Source of the DNA: CAZFOB01 sp964520325 | GTDB taxonomy: Bacteria > Actinomycetota > JAICYB01 | Length of the DNA stretch: 64,000 nt | NCBI GenBank assembly: GCA_964520325.1 | Contig: CAZFOB010000016.1 | Coordinates: 12,515-76,514 of the forward strand | Direction: 5' to 3' | Shown: positions 7,893 to 15,901 of the stretch, in pieces | Layout of the letters: each line of letters begins with the position of its first letter | Numbering within the stretch: the first letter of the stretch is position 1 | The notes under the pieces: generated by a model | Told to the model about the DNA's origin: nothing | The model's input: only the letters and a program-made list of their open reading frames with translations | The model's database searches: none | Made by a program: the position numbers and the translations under genes

Positions 7893-9361
7893 TGCCCGTT
7901 CCCGAACTCGGTATGCAGTTCGTTCAAAAGTTTGAGAATCTCGCGCTCGGCCTTGACCAGCTCTGCTACCAGCTCCCCCGGTGGACGGTGGGCGAGGTTG
8001 TGCGGTTGATTCGGATTGCGGAGGTCGAGGATGTAGTTGGCTTCAAGGTCCGCGATCGGCACCCGCCAGGCCTGCTCGTTCTCTTCTCGCTTGTTCCACC
8101 AGGCCTGACAGCCGGCGAACTCCTCGAAACGCATGGGCTTGGTCTTGGAGTACTTCTTGCGGCCCTCGGGGGGCGGGATCTCGTAGAACCACACTTCCTT
8201 CGTCCGGCCGGTCTTGTCGAAGAACAAGAGGTTCGACGGGATCGGCGTATACGGCTCAAAAACCCCGTCGGGCAGTCGCACAATCGTGTGCAAATTGCAC
8301 TCGCCAAGCAGCTGCTTCTTGATCCGAGCTCCCACACCATCTTCGAATAGCACACTGTTAGGCACGACCATGCCGCATCGGCCCCCGTCCTTGAGCTGGC
8401 GAATCACGAGCTGCAAGAAGAGCCACGCCGTCTCGGCTGTCTGCTTGTCCGCTGGGAAGTTCGATTGGATGCTCTTCTCCTCCTCGCCGCCAAAGGGCGG
8501 GTTGGTGAGGACGACGTTGACTCGTTCGCCCCTGCTGATCTGGGTGATCGGTCGGGCCAGCGCGTTGCCGCGGATGATGTTGGGCTGCCCGACATCGTGC
8601 AGGACGAGGTTCATCATCCCGAGGAGGTACGGCAGTGGCTTCTTCTCGACGCCGCGAAGGTTGGCCTGCATCGCCCGTCGCTGCTGCGCCGTCTTGACCT
8701 CGGGTGCCAGGTGCTCGAGCGCTTCAACCAGGAAGCCGCCGGTGCCGCATGCGGGGTCGAGGATGATCTCGCCAAGCTTGGGGTCGACCTGCTGGACGAT
8801 GAAGCGGATGACCGGCCTCGGGGTGTAGAACTCGCCCGAGTCTCCTGCGGCGTCACGCATCTCCCGCAACATCGACTCGTACAGATGCGCCATCGTGTGG
8901 ATGTCGTCCGAAGACGCGAAGTTGATGTCGTTGATCTTGTTGACGACATCGCGCAAGAGGTAGCCGGACAGCATCCGGTTGTTGGTCTCTTTGAACACGG
9001 CGGCGAGCACGTCACGGGGGTCGTGACTACCGGTGCCGGTCAGAGATCGCAAGTACGGGAGTAGCTCAGCGTTGACCAAGCTGAGCAGCGCTTCGCCCGT
9101 CGGGCCGTTGGGGTCGGCGGCCCAGTCGCGCCACCGGTAGGGCGGTTCGATCGCGTTGCGGAAGTCGCGCTCCGTGACCTCGCGGTTCTGCTCGAGGCCG
9201 TCGAAGGCTTTGAGGAACAGCAGCCAGGCGAGCTGCGGGATACGGTCGAGGTCGCCGTTGAGGCCGGCGTCCTTGCGCATGGCGTCGCGGGCCGACTTGA
9301 TGACGGCGGCGAGCTTGGCTTGTGGGGAAACGGCCGGAGTTTCCTTCTTCGATCGGGCCAT
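7889..9361 (-). CDS. hsdM: Type I restriction-modification DNA methyltransferase HsdM
   Basis: A 490-residue N6-adenine methyltransferase. It has an N-terminal HsdM helical domain (about 15-140), the SAM-binding motif I DPACGTGGF at 202-210 and the catalytic motif IV NPPF at 287-290. The C-terminal tail (RPPGELVAELVKAEREIL) would contact HsdS. With HsdS it methylates the recognition site, and with HsdR it restricts unmodified DNA. The start is six bases after the AbiEii toxin stop, so toxin and methylase are on one transcript. Confidence 0.95.
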   Translation of the reverse strand: MARSKKETPAVSPQAKLAAVIKSARDAMRKDAGLNGDLDRIPQLAWLLFLKAFDGLEQNREVTERDFRNAIEPPYRWRDWAADPNGPTGEALLSLVNAELLPYLRSLTGTGSHDPRDVLAAVFKETNNRMLSGYLLRDVVNKINDINFASSDDIHTMAHLYESMLREMRDAAGDSGEFYTPRPVIRFIVQQVDPKLGEIILDPACGTGGFLVEALEHLAPEVKTAQQRRAMQANLRGVEKKPLPYLLGMMNLVLHDVGQPNIIRGNALARPITQISRGERVNVVLTNPPFGGEEEKSIQSNFPADKQTAETAWLFLQLVIRQLKDGGRCGMVVPNSVLFEDGVGARIKKQLLGECNLHTIVRLPDGVFEPYTPIPSNLLFFDKTGRTKEVWFYEIPPPEGRKKYSKTKPMRFEEFAGCQAWWNKREENEQAWRVPIADLEANYILDLRNPNQPHNLAHRPPGELVAELVKAEREILKLLNELHTEFGNGQ

Positions 9362-9367
9362 TAACGC

Positions 9368-10231
9368 TCAGGTCTCCTCGGTCGGAAACATCTCGGTCCA
9401 CAGCCGTTCCACGAGAGCAACCGCGGCGGCAAAGGTGGCGGCGGAGAGGTCTTGCGCGGCGGCCATCTCTTCGTAACGGTCGGGCCAGCTGGCTGGGAGC
9501 AGCGGAAGGTGCTGCGGGGGCGAAGCGCCGCCATGTTCGGCCCACACTGCGCGAACGGCCCTTGCCGCGGCGGCGGGATCGATCAGGCGGTGCTCAGAGA
9601 GGATGACGAGATCGGCAAGGTCACGGACTCGCGTGTTCTCGCGGTCTTCGAAGACTTTGAGCATGCCGTGGAACTTCTCAGCAGCGTGGCGTTGGAGATC
9701 AATGATCTCGACGGTCCTCGACGCGACGCCTGCGAACTCGAGCGAATTGGGCAGTTCCATCGTTTCCGTGATCTCGAGTTCGTCGCCTCTGGGAGAGATG
9801 TCCAACCGGACGCCGCCAAAGGGCTTACCCGCCAGCGATGCGGCGACGCTCACACGCCACGTCGACCGACCGTGATCATCGCTCATGAGACGTGAGACCG
9901 AACCGACTTCGAGCTCGAAACGGTCGCCATCGGGGTCAGCCGACAGCGCCCCCTCGAGCCGATCCCGAAGTGTCTCGCCGTCGGCCAGATCGGCGCGCAG
10001 CCCGAGGTCGATGTCTTTCGTGAGCCGGGCCGCGGCCTGCAGCCTCATCTCGAGCGCCATGCCCCCCTTGAGGACCCACCGGCCGGGGTCGGCCGCAGCG
10101 AGACGAGAGACGACCCGCTCGACGAGCACCCGACGCCGCAGGCGATCGAGTCTGATGCCTGTTTCGTTCGACCGAGCCTTCAAGCGATCCTCGAGAGCGG
10201 TTCTGAGCGCCTTTGGTGTCTTGTACATCAC
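9368..10231 (-). CDS. abiEii: AbiEii-family nucleotidyltransferase toxin
   Basis: A 287-residue type IV toxin of the AbiEii/DUF1814 family. Seen: KGGMALEMRL at residues 55-64 and the metal-binding DIDLGL at 73-78, then the conserved Lys/Asp region around EKFHGMLKVFEDREN and RVRDLADLVIL. Family members transfer nucleotides to RNA acceptors (tRNA has been shown for homologues) and arrest growth during phage infection. It overlaps the AbiEi antitoxin stop by four bases. It sits inside the hsd operon, between hsdR and hsdM, which is unusual. Confidence 0.92.
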   Translation of the reverse strand: MMYKTPKALRTALEDRLKARSNETGIRLDRLRRRVLVERVVSRLAAADPGRWVLKGGMALEMRLQAAARLTKDIDLGLRADLADGETLRDRLEGALSADPDGDRFELEVGSVSRLMSDDHGRSTWRVSVAASLAGKPFGGVRLDISPRGDELEITETMELPNSLEFAGVASRTVEIIDLQRHAAEKFHGMLKVFEDRENTRVRDLADLVILSEHRLIDPAAAARAVRAVWAEHGGASPPQHLPLLPASWPDRYEEMAAAQDLSAATFAAAVALVERLWTEMFPTEET

Positions 10232-10824
10232 GAGACGCCGACCAACGAAATTGCTCGTTCGATGTGGAGCGCGGCGCGCGCATCCACCAACTCGGCTCGC
10301 GACCGAAGCTGGCGCAGCGTGAAGCGTCCAAGATCGAGCGCCTCGTGTATCGCTCGACCGAGTTGGTCGTCATCAGCAAAAACTCCCGCCACATCGATGA
10401 TCGACCGAACGATCGTCGTGACCCTGAAGCCGCTTCGCTCAAGAACGTCGTCATCCGGTAGGTCGGCGTGGTGAAGCCTCACGGCGTCGTCTTGCATGGT
10501 GAACCCAGGGGGCACCGTGAGATCAACCCGGGCCGACTCGAGCTCGCCGATGTCGTGCACAGAAAGCGCCGTGTCGTGTGACACAACACCGCGACCGCGG
10601 GACCAGAGCGTCCAACGGGCGAGGTAGTCGTGAAGATCGGGCACCCAGTCAGCAAGGCGAAATATGCCGCGGTCGACACGCAACCAGTTCCCCGCGGCTA
10701 CATGGTGTGCCTGGCCTTGGTACGAGTAACCGATCTCCTTCGCCTGGCCAGCGGCGAAGTATCCGCCTTGTTCAGCAGCTAGGTTGAACAGCCGTCGTCG
10801 AAGGTCACGCGGGTCGCTTCGCAC
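10228..10824 (-). CDS. abiEi: AbiEi-family antitoxin and autorepressor
   Basis: A 198-residue antitoxin. The N-terminal winged-helix domain (about 1-70; FNLAAEQGGYFAAGQAKEIG then NWLRVDRGIFRL) matches the AbiEi antitoxin DNA-binding domain. The rest is the antitoxin core (RGVVSHDTALSVHDIGEL, RVTTIVRSIIDVAG). GTG at 10824 is used because AGGA precedes it by seven bases. In characterised AbiE systems AbiEi binds inverted repeats upstream of its own gene and represses the operon; matching inverted repeats are present 19-72 bases upstream here. Confidence 0.92.
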   Translation of the reverse strand: MRSDPRDLRRRLFNLAAEQGGYFAAGQAKEIGYSYQGQAHHVAAGNWLRVDRGIFRLADWVPDLHDYLARWTLWSRGRGVVSHDTALSVHDIGELESARVDLTVPPGFTMQDDAVRLHHADLPDDDVLERSGFRVTTIVRSIIDVAGVFADDDQLGRAIHEALDLGRFTLRQLRSRAELVDARAALHIERAISLVGVS

Positions 10825-10842
10825 GTGTACATCCTATATGAC

Positions 10843-10896
10843 AACTTGAGTTTGGTGGTCCCAAGTTCTATGAAACTCAAGTTTATATTGAGTTTC
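10843..10896. promoter_or_regulatory. Inverted-repeat operator of the AbiE pair
   Basis: Three copies of one motif lie upstream of abiEi: AACTTGAGTTT (10843-10853), its exact complement AAACTCAAGTT (10873-10883) and TTGAGTTTC (10888-10896). The last two include a perfect GAAACTCAA/TTGAGTTTC palindrome with a 7-base spacer. This is an AT-rich patch in GC-rich surroundings and overlaps the hsdR stop codon. On the minus strand TTGGGA and CATATA form a plausible -35/-10 pair 18 bases apart, straddling the first copy. Confidence 0.75.
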
Positions 10897-13291
10897 AGGC
10901 CACGTACAGAAGTTCGCCGAGCCTCGCCACGGCAGCTCGAAGCTCGTCGGTAGACCCGAAACGAGAGGCGATCTCCGAAGGCGATCCCAGCGACGACAGC
11001 GGCGGCACCTCCAGAACACCGAGGTCGTCCAGTTGGCTGATGCCGTGCTCGGCGTACTTGTCCAGTAGGTGGGCGAGCACCTCGCGAGCTGCCGGCTGAT
11101 AGGCACCGAAGAAGTCGGCGTGCTCCTTGCGTACGCGCCGGGCCCGATCGGTTCGAGTGGCGAGCGGTTGGTTCCACGCGAGATGGACGAGCACGTCGAT
11201 CGGGTCGGCATCGACAAGACCGGTGCGTTCGAGTAGATCCGCGACGTCGATGCCACGCACGTCGAGAGCATCGAGGACGTCCTGGCGTCCGACCCGGCTG
11301 GACCACCTTGAGCGGAGTTCACCCGGATCGGGGAACAATGCCCGAACGGTCTCCGTCACAACATCCCGGTACTCGACGAGGCGAAGCCGCTGACTCTCGG
11401 AGTCGAGGTGGTAGGTGGCCTCGGCGGTGATCCAGACCTCGGTGTCGTCCACGTAGAACTTTGCCTTCGGTTCGGTCTCAAGGTCATCCGGATCGATGGA
11501 GCCGTCGATGTCGCCGGGATCGAAGATGGGCTCGGGCTCCTCGACCACGGTGTCATCGACGACGTTGCCTTCATCGTCGATCTCGTCCCTGTCGACGCGT
11601 TCGGGCGGGCCGTCGAACTCGGGGTCGCTGAAGAGAGCCGTGGCGCCCGAGTAGTCGATGATGTCGAACGAGAGCTTGTCCTCGTCGGGGAACAGGCGCG
11701 TCCCACGGCCGATCATCTGCTTGAACATCGCGATCGACCCGACCGTACGGAAGAGGACGATGTTGCGAACGGTCGGCAGGTCGACGCCGGTCGACAACAT
11801 CTCCGACGTCGTGGCGATCACCGGGACGTCCTTTTCGGTATCGGCGAAGTCACTGAGGTGGCCCCTGCCGATCTCGCCCTCGTCGCTGACGATTCGTACC
11901 ACGTAGTTCGGGTGTTGCTTGGTCAGATCGGCGTTCGCGTTGTGCAAGGCCCGGCGCATCTGGTCGGCGTGTTCTTGGTCAACGCAGAACACGATTGTCT
12001 TGGCCCACCGATCGGTGCGGAGCATGTAATCGCTGAGGTGCTTGGCGGCTGCCTCGGTGCGGGTGAGCAGCGACACAACGCGCTCGAAGTCCTTCGTCGT
12101 GTACAGATCCTCGGGTATCTCGTTGCCGAAAAGGTCGAGCTGTCCCTGGGTCGGCGCCCAGCCGTGGGCATCGGGACTGAGCACGACCCGCCGCACCCGA
12201 TACGGAGCCAGGAACCCGTCGTCTATGCCTTGTGCGAGCGAGTATTCGAACAGCGGGTTACCGAAGTACGCGTAGCTGTCGATCGTCTCGTCCCGTTTGG
12301 GTGTTGCCGTCATGCCGAGTTGGGTCGCCGGAGAGAAATAATTGAGGATCGCTCGCCACGACGACTCCGCGCCGGCGCTGCCACGGTGGCATTCGTCGAC
12401 GATCACGAGGTCGAAGAAGTCCGGCGCAAACGCTCGGAACATGCCGTTTGGATCCTCGCCGGTGTCGGCCAACTGCTGGTAGAGCGCGAAGTAGATCTCC
12501 CGGCCGGCCTTCGCTTTGCCGCCCTGCAGCTTCCAGATCGGCGTGTTGTCACCCGTGCCGAAGGCTGGCTTGAACTCCCGCTCGATCGGCTGGTCGACGA
12601 GGATGTTGCGGTCGGCGAGGTAGAGGATCCGCGGATTGCGTCCCGGCTTCCACCCGCTCTTCCAGAGCTTCCACACGATCTGCATCGACACGAACGTCTT
12701 GCCGGTGCCGGTGGCCATCGTGAGCAGATGGCGCTGGTCACCGCGCAGGATCGCCTCGACCGAGCGGTTGATGGCGGTGCTCTGGTAGTAGCGGGACTCC
12801 TTGACGGTGCCGTCGGGGTTGCGGAGCGACCGGTTGAACGGCAGGAGCAGGCCATCGGCAACCGAGTCCTCGACGATGCCCTTCCACGACCGGTACCGCG
12901 ACCACATGCCATCGGGCGACGGGAAACCGGTCAGTTTGTCGGTGTCGAGCCCAGTGTCACGGTCGTCCTCGACGATCCCCTTGCCGTTGGTCGAGTAGGC
13001 GAAGGGAAGGTCGAGTAGCTGGGCGTAGTTCTTCGCCTGCTGGAGTCCCTTGCCGGGGATGGCGTACTCACGCTTCGCCTCGACGACTGCGATCGGCACG
13101 CCGGGCTGATACTCGAGGACGTAGTCCGCGCGCAGCGCCTCGGCCCGCCGGTGCTTCTTGCCAACCGTGATGATCCGCCCGTCGGTGATCGGGAATTGCT
13201 CGATGATCTGGTCGTCGCTCCACCCCGCCGTCTTCAGCCGCGGCAACACGTAGTCACGACACGTGTCCTTCTCCAGCGGACCGCCCGGCAT
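10895..13291 (-). CDS. hsdR: Type I restriction endonuclease subunit HsdR
   Basis: A 798-residue motor/nuclease subunit of the EcoEI-like type IB group. It has the N-terminal PD-(D/E)xK nuclease with Asp56, Glu71 and Lys73 (VVEAKRE), Walker A ATGTGKT at 193-199, DECH at 299-302, motif III MTATP at about 327-331, and motif VI QMIGRGTRL. A C-terminal helical HsdM-binding domain follows. It translocates DNA with ATP and cleaves unmodified sites. It is the first gene of the operon; abiEi follows 70 bases after its stop, then abiEii, hsdM and hsdS. Confidence 0.95.
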   Translation of the reverse strand: MPGGPLEKDTCRDYVLPRLKTAGWSDDQIIEQFPITDGRIITVGKKHRRAEALRADYVLEYQPGVPIAVVEAKREYAIPGKGLQQAKNYAQLLDLPFAYSTNGKGIVEDDRDTGLDTDKLTGFPSPDGMWSRYRSWKGIVEDSVADGLLLPFNRSLRNPDGTVKESRYYQSTAINRSVEAILRGDQRHLLTMATGTGKTFVSMQIVWKLWKSGWKPGRNPRILYLADRNILVDQPIEREFKPAFGTGDNTPIWKLQGGKAKAGREIYFALYQQLADTGEDPNGMFRAFAPDFFDLVIVDECHRGSAGAESSWRAILNYFSPATQLGMTATPKRDETIDSYAYFGNPLFEYSLAQGIDDGFLAPYRVRRVVLSPDAHGWAPTQGQLDLFGNEIPEDLYTTKDFERVVSLLTRTEAAAKHLSDYMLRTDRWAKTIVFCVDQEHADQMRRALHNANADLTKQHPNYVVRIVSDEGEIGRGHLSDFADTEKDVPVIATTSEMLSTGVDLPTVRNIVLFRTVGSIAMFKQMIGRGTRLFPDEDKLSFDIIDYSGATALFSDPEFDGPPERVDRDEIDDEGNVVDDTVVEEPEPIFDPGDIDGSIDPDDLETEPKAKFYVDDTEVWITAEATYHLDSESQRLRLVEYRDVVTETVRALFPDPGELRSRWSSRVGRQDVLDALDVRGIDVADLLERTGLVDADPIDVLVHLAWNQPLATRTDRARRVRKEHADFFGAYQPAAREVLAHLLDKYAEHGISQLDDLGVLEVPPLSSLGSPSEIASRFGSTDELRAAVARLGELLYVA

Positions 13292-13399
13292 GGAATGAAG
13301 GTACCTGGGCGTGCAGCGAGAAGCGTCTCAGAGGTCTTCGGAGAGCATCGGTGCCACGAGCGGCGGCTCCTGGACCACCGCCAACAGCGTCGGCTCCAC

Positions 13400-13855
13400 T
13401 CAAGGGAGCTTCTTCCTTCCCTTGCTTTGAATCTCCGCGACGAGTTCGTCCAACGTTCGTTCTCTCATCTGGTTCTCGGTGAGGATCAGCAGGATGGGTC
13501 CGCTGGCAGTCTTGAGCTTCTGCACGAGGAGCCTGCTATGAACCGCAAGGATCGCGAGCTGTCGCTCGGCCGTCAGGGATCGTTTCGTCATTCTCAGCAC
13601 CGCAACCGAAACTCCCGCTGCGAGGAGTCTGCGAAACAGTTCCAGCTTCGCAGCGAAATCTCGCACGTTCAACGAAACCAGCAAATCGATGTTCTCGTCT
13701 TTGCAGTACTTCGGAATCGCCTCATCTTTCATCCCGGACGCTTCGTCGCGCATCGAGCGATAGCGACAGCCGTACCGAGGGACGGTGAGGATGTTGAGAG
13801 CGCGAGAAACTGCTAGGTCTTCTGAGTCCAGTTGTTCATCAAGGATCAGATTCAC
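13400..13855 (-). CDS. DUF5615 PIN-like toxin
   Basis: A 151-residue PIN-fold protein with the acidic start MNLILDEQLDSEDL. It continues with NIDLLVSLNVRDFA (second acidic cluster) and VSVAVLRMTK, the layout of DUF5615 (Mut7-C/PIN-like) predicted RNases. It starts four bases inside the end of the MerR-DUF433 gene (ATGA overlap), the standard antitoxin-then-toxin order for VapBC45-like pairs. The N-terminus is somewhat longer between the acidic motifs than in compact members. The cellular target is unknown. Confidence 0.75.
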   Translation of the reverse strand: MNLILDEQLDSEDLAVSRALNILTVPRYGCRYRSMRDEASGMKDEAIPKYCKDENIDLLVSLNVRDFAAKLELFRRLLAAGVSVAVLRMTKRSLTAERQLAILAVHSRLLVQKLKTASGPILLILTENQMRERTLDELVAEIQSKGRKKLP

Positions 13856-14514
13856 GCAGCAAGGGCGACGTTCTCGAACTTGGCGGCTTGCTTGATCGCG
13901 TCTTCACGGACCTGAGGGAACAACTGGATCAGATCGGCCAAGCTTTCTTCGGCAGCGAGATTGGCGATGAACGCAGTTTCGATCCTCGTCCCGGCAATGA
14001 CAGGTGAACCACCCATCACAGCGGGATCGGAAACGATCAGATCGAAGCCCTCGATGCGGAGCACGCCTTCTTCCCATTGCTTGCGGACCGACACCATGAA
14101 TTCGTTCAGTTCCGGTATGACGGCATCGATGACGCCTTGACCCGTGGGAATCTCGAAGGACGCCGAGCCGTCGGTTACTCCGACCGTGCGGGCCGTCGCT
14201 CGGAAGAACCGAAGATTGAGCCAGCCGTCGGCCAGGAGGTTTTCCAGGATCCACTCCAGAGCTTCACGCGCCTTTCCGAGCGTAAAGCCCAATTCGTCGC
14301 GAATCCGCTGAAGAGTACGAACGCGAAGGACCTGCTCAAACGAGAGCAACGTGGGATACCCAGGTCCACCCCAGGCCACCGGACTTCCGAGCATCCCCTT
14401 GTCAAGCCAGTAATGAACCTTCCGAGGCGTCATTGAAGGCTGCAACACGTGACAAATCTCGCGAACGGTGTAGATGCCGTCGCGGAGCGCGTCTATCTGC
14501 GGACTGGCGGTCAT
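13852..14514 (-). CDS. MerR-type HTH plus DUF433 antitoxin
   Basis: A 220-residue two-domain protein. Residues about 12-80 are a MerR-like winged helix (YTVREICHVLQP, RKVHYWLDKGML, LSFEQVLRVRTLQRIRDELG). Residues about 150-215 are a DUF433 domain (SDPAVMGGSPVIAGTRIETAFIA in two overlapping parts, EESLADLIQLFP). DUF433 proteins are antitoxins for DUF5615 PIN toxins, and the toxin gene overlaps this one by four bases. The HTH probably gives autoregulation. The small DUF433 antitoxin at 27615 lacks the HTH, so the two pairs are different lineages. Confidence 0.8.
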   Translation of the reverse strand: MTASPQIDALRDGIYTVREICHVLQPSMTPRKVHYWLDKGMLGSPVAWGGPGYPTLLSFEQVLRVRTLQRIRDELGFTLGKAREALEWILENLLADGWLNLRFFRATARTVGVTDGSASFEIPTGQGVIDAVIPELNEFMVSVRKQWEEGVLRIEGFDLIVSDPAVMGGSPVIAGTRIETAFIANLAAEESLADLIQLFPQVREDAIKQAAKFENVALAA

Positions 14515-14692
14515 GTTCCCTGCGGCCTCCGATCTGAGGCTACTTCCCCAACGGCGAAGCTGGAAGCAATCCGAACTTGCGTATGCCCCTAGTATTCTCC
14601 TCCGGACTGACGGCTGAGTTATAGACGTTCTGCGCGTCGATGAAGGCCCGACGCGAGAGAGGGCGATTCAGGCACGGCATCGCTCTCTGTCC

Positions 14693-14733
14693 AAGAAAAA
14701 CCCCGCCAGTGCGCCCGAAGGCGGACGGCGGGG
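14693..14733 (-). terminator. Rho-independent terminator (minus strand)
   Basis: CCCCGCC (14701-14707) pairs with GGCGGGG (14727-14733), with a nested CGCC-CGAA-GGCG tetraloop hairpin inside. Read on the minus strand, the stem is followed at once by TTTTTCTT. It lies 36 bases after the stop of the small membrane protein gene and should end the DUF6941 operon. It is the clearest intrinsic terminator in the window. Confidence 0.85.
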
Positions 14734-14768
14734 AGGATTACTACCGCCGACCATAGCATCGGCTTCGC

Positions 14769-15035
14769 CTACTGAAGTCCTGTTCCAGGATCGGGTGGCC
14801 CGCCTGCATCGACATCCTCCGCCTCTTCGGCTGTCCGTTGCTCGAGAACGTACTGAGCGCCGGGTTGGAAGATCGCCTGTGTGGCCAGCATCGCGTTCCC
14901 GATCGCAGTTCCGCTCCGCCGCTCGCGGTCGTACTCCTCATCGGTCCAGGTACGGTTCGCATTGAGCCTTCCGAGTGCGACCAGGCCGAGCAGGATCAGG
15001 ACGACTGCCGCGACCCAGCCCGCTAGCTCGACCAA
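14769..15035 (-). CDS. Small single-pass membrane protein
   Basis: An 88-residue protein with one N-terminal membrane helix (about residues 4-23, LAGWVAAVVLILLGLVALG) and a hydrophilic, acidic cytosolic tail. It would begin with TTG three bases after the stop of the DUF6941 gene, so it is probably translated by reinitiation. It is followed by a strong terminator, marking the end of a two-gene operon. No family recognised. Confidence 0.6.
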   Translation of the reverse strand: MVELAGWVAAVVLILLGLVALGRLNANRTWTDEEYDRERRSGTAIGNAMLATQAIFQPGAQYVLEQRTAEEAEDVDAGGPPDPGTGLQ

Positions 15036-15038
15036 GGC

Positions 15039-15524
15039 TCAGTCAGCAGCGGGTCGAATGATCGGCTGCGGCTGCTCGATGAGGACAACCCTGAAGGAAA
15101 GCCCCTTCGCATCCGTTCCATCGACCGAAACGACGAAGCGGTAATGCCCCGCCTCATCAAAGGTCAAGCCATTGATGTTGACCGCAAACGGGACGATCTG
15201 TTCGTCTCCGGGTTGGATCTGCGGGGGCCGTCCGACGTTGAACTGCCCTCCGAACCCCTCGATCTTGCCGTCCCCGTTCGGGTTGTTCCCGATGGGAAGT
15301 CGCTTCCCGTCGGCGTCCTCGAGTCGGAGCTCGAATTCGTGGTTTCGATTCGTCGCGGTGTACGGCACCCGAATGAGAAGTCCAATGCCGATGCGGTCAT
15401 GACCGGCAGGCACAGCTCGAACCGTGATGATGTTCCACCCTGCGCCTTGCGCGAATAGCTTCCCTTCGGCAACCACGACGGAATCAGCGAGGAACGCGTC
15501 GACTTCGATCGTTTGAGCAACCAT
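15039..15524 (-). CDS. DUF6941-like protein
   Basis: A 161-residue protein starting MVAQTIEVDAFLADSVVVAEG, followed by KLFAQGAGWNIITV and a beta-rich domain with LIRVPYTATNRNHEFELRL and HYRFVVSVDG. This matches the pattern I associate with DUF6941, a small immunoglobulin-like beta-sandwich of unknown function common in actinobacteria. ATG at 15524 is preceded by AGGAG six bases upstream; the frame stays open further upstream but would run across the divergent BrnT gene. It forms an operon with the small membrane protein that follows. Confidence 0.7.
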   Translation of the reverse strand: MVAQTIEVDAFLADSVVVAEGKLFAQGAGWNIITVRAVPAGHDRIGIGLLIRVPYTATNRNHEFELRLEDADGKRLPIGNNPNGDGKIEGFGGQFNVGRPPQIQPGDEQIVPFAVNINGLTFDEAGHYRFVVSVDGTDAKGLSFRVVLIEQPQPIIRPAAD

Positions 15525-15556
15525 CAGCATCTCCTGTCGTACTCGCTTTGCTACTA

Positions 15557-15600
15557 ATGTCATACCACATTCGACCAACAAGAGGTGTAGTGTATGACAT
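15557..15600. promoter_or_regulatory. Inverted repeat over the BrnT start
   Basis: ATGTCATAC (15557-15565) and its perfect reverse complement GTATGACAT (15592-15600) lie 26 bases apart between the divergent DUF6941 and BrnT genes. The right half contains the BrnT start codon (15594). BrnA antitoxins repress their own promoter in the characterised Brucella system, so this is a likely BrnA or BrnTA operator. Confidence 0.6.
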
Positions 15601-15880
15601 CTGGCCACCCGAGGCAGGCCGAATCGTGGGCATGGGACAACGACAACGAGGCAGAACTCGCCCGCCAAGGAATCACTATCGACGAGGTCGAGCAGGTCTG
15701 GGCGGAGGGACCCGAGTGGGTAAGGAACAAGCGACGCCGGGCTGGCGACCACAAGATGCTGGGACAGACGTTTGGAGGGAGGGTGCAACGATCGTCGTGA
15801 GGTACTTCCCTGAAACCGCCGTCGCCCGAGCCATCACAGGATGGGATTCGACCGACGGAGAGAAGACCAAGTACCTCTAG
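15594..15880 (+). pseudogene. brnT: BrnT-type toxin gene with a frameshift
   Basis: The first frame reads WAWDNDNEAELARQGITIDEVE and continues to MLGQTFGGR, where it should enter the last BrnT strands, but it then stops at TGA 15798-15800. The missing C-terminus is encoded in another frame from about 15777: GATIVVRYFPETAVARAITGWD, ending at the TAG at 15878-15880. Adding one G in the GGAGGGAGGG run (about 15774-15783) restores one continuous protein of about 95 residues with the complete BrnT fold (RelE-like RNase). Either the toxin is inactivated, or a frameshift or sequencing indel is involved. AGAGG lies eight bases before the ATG. Confidence 0.65.
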
Positions 15881-15901
15881 GTGGAGAAGGAGCAATACGT
15901 C

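Noticed and set aside
11408..13018. 536-codon plus-strand ORF
   Set aside because: It lies antisense to hsdR, has no recognisable domain and only valine/aspartate/arginine-rich shadow composition; hsdR has all expected motifs in the other frame.
15525..15788. 88-residue N-terminal extension of the DUF6941 frame
   Set aside because: It crosses the divergent BrnT gene and the inverted-repeat operator; ATG at 15524 has a good ribosome site.
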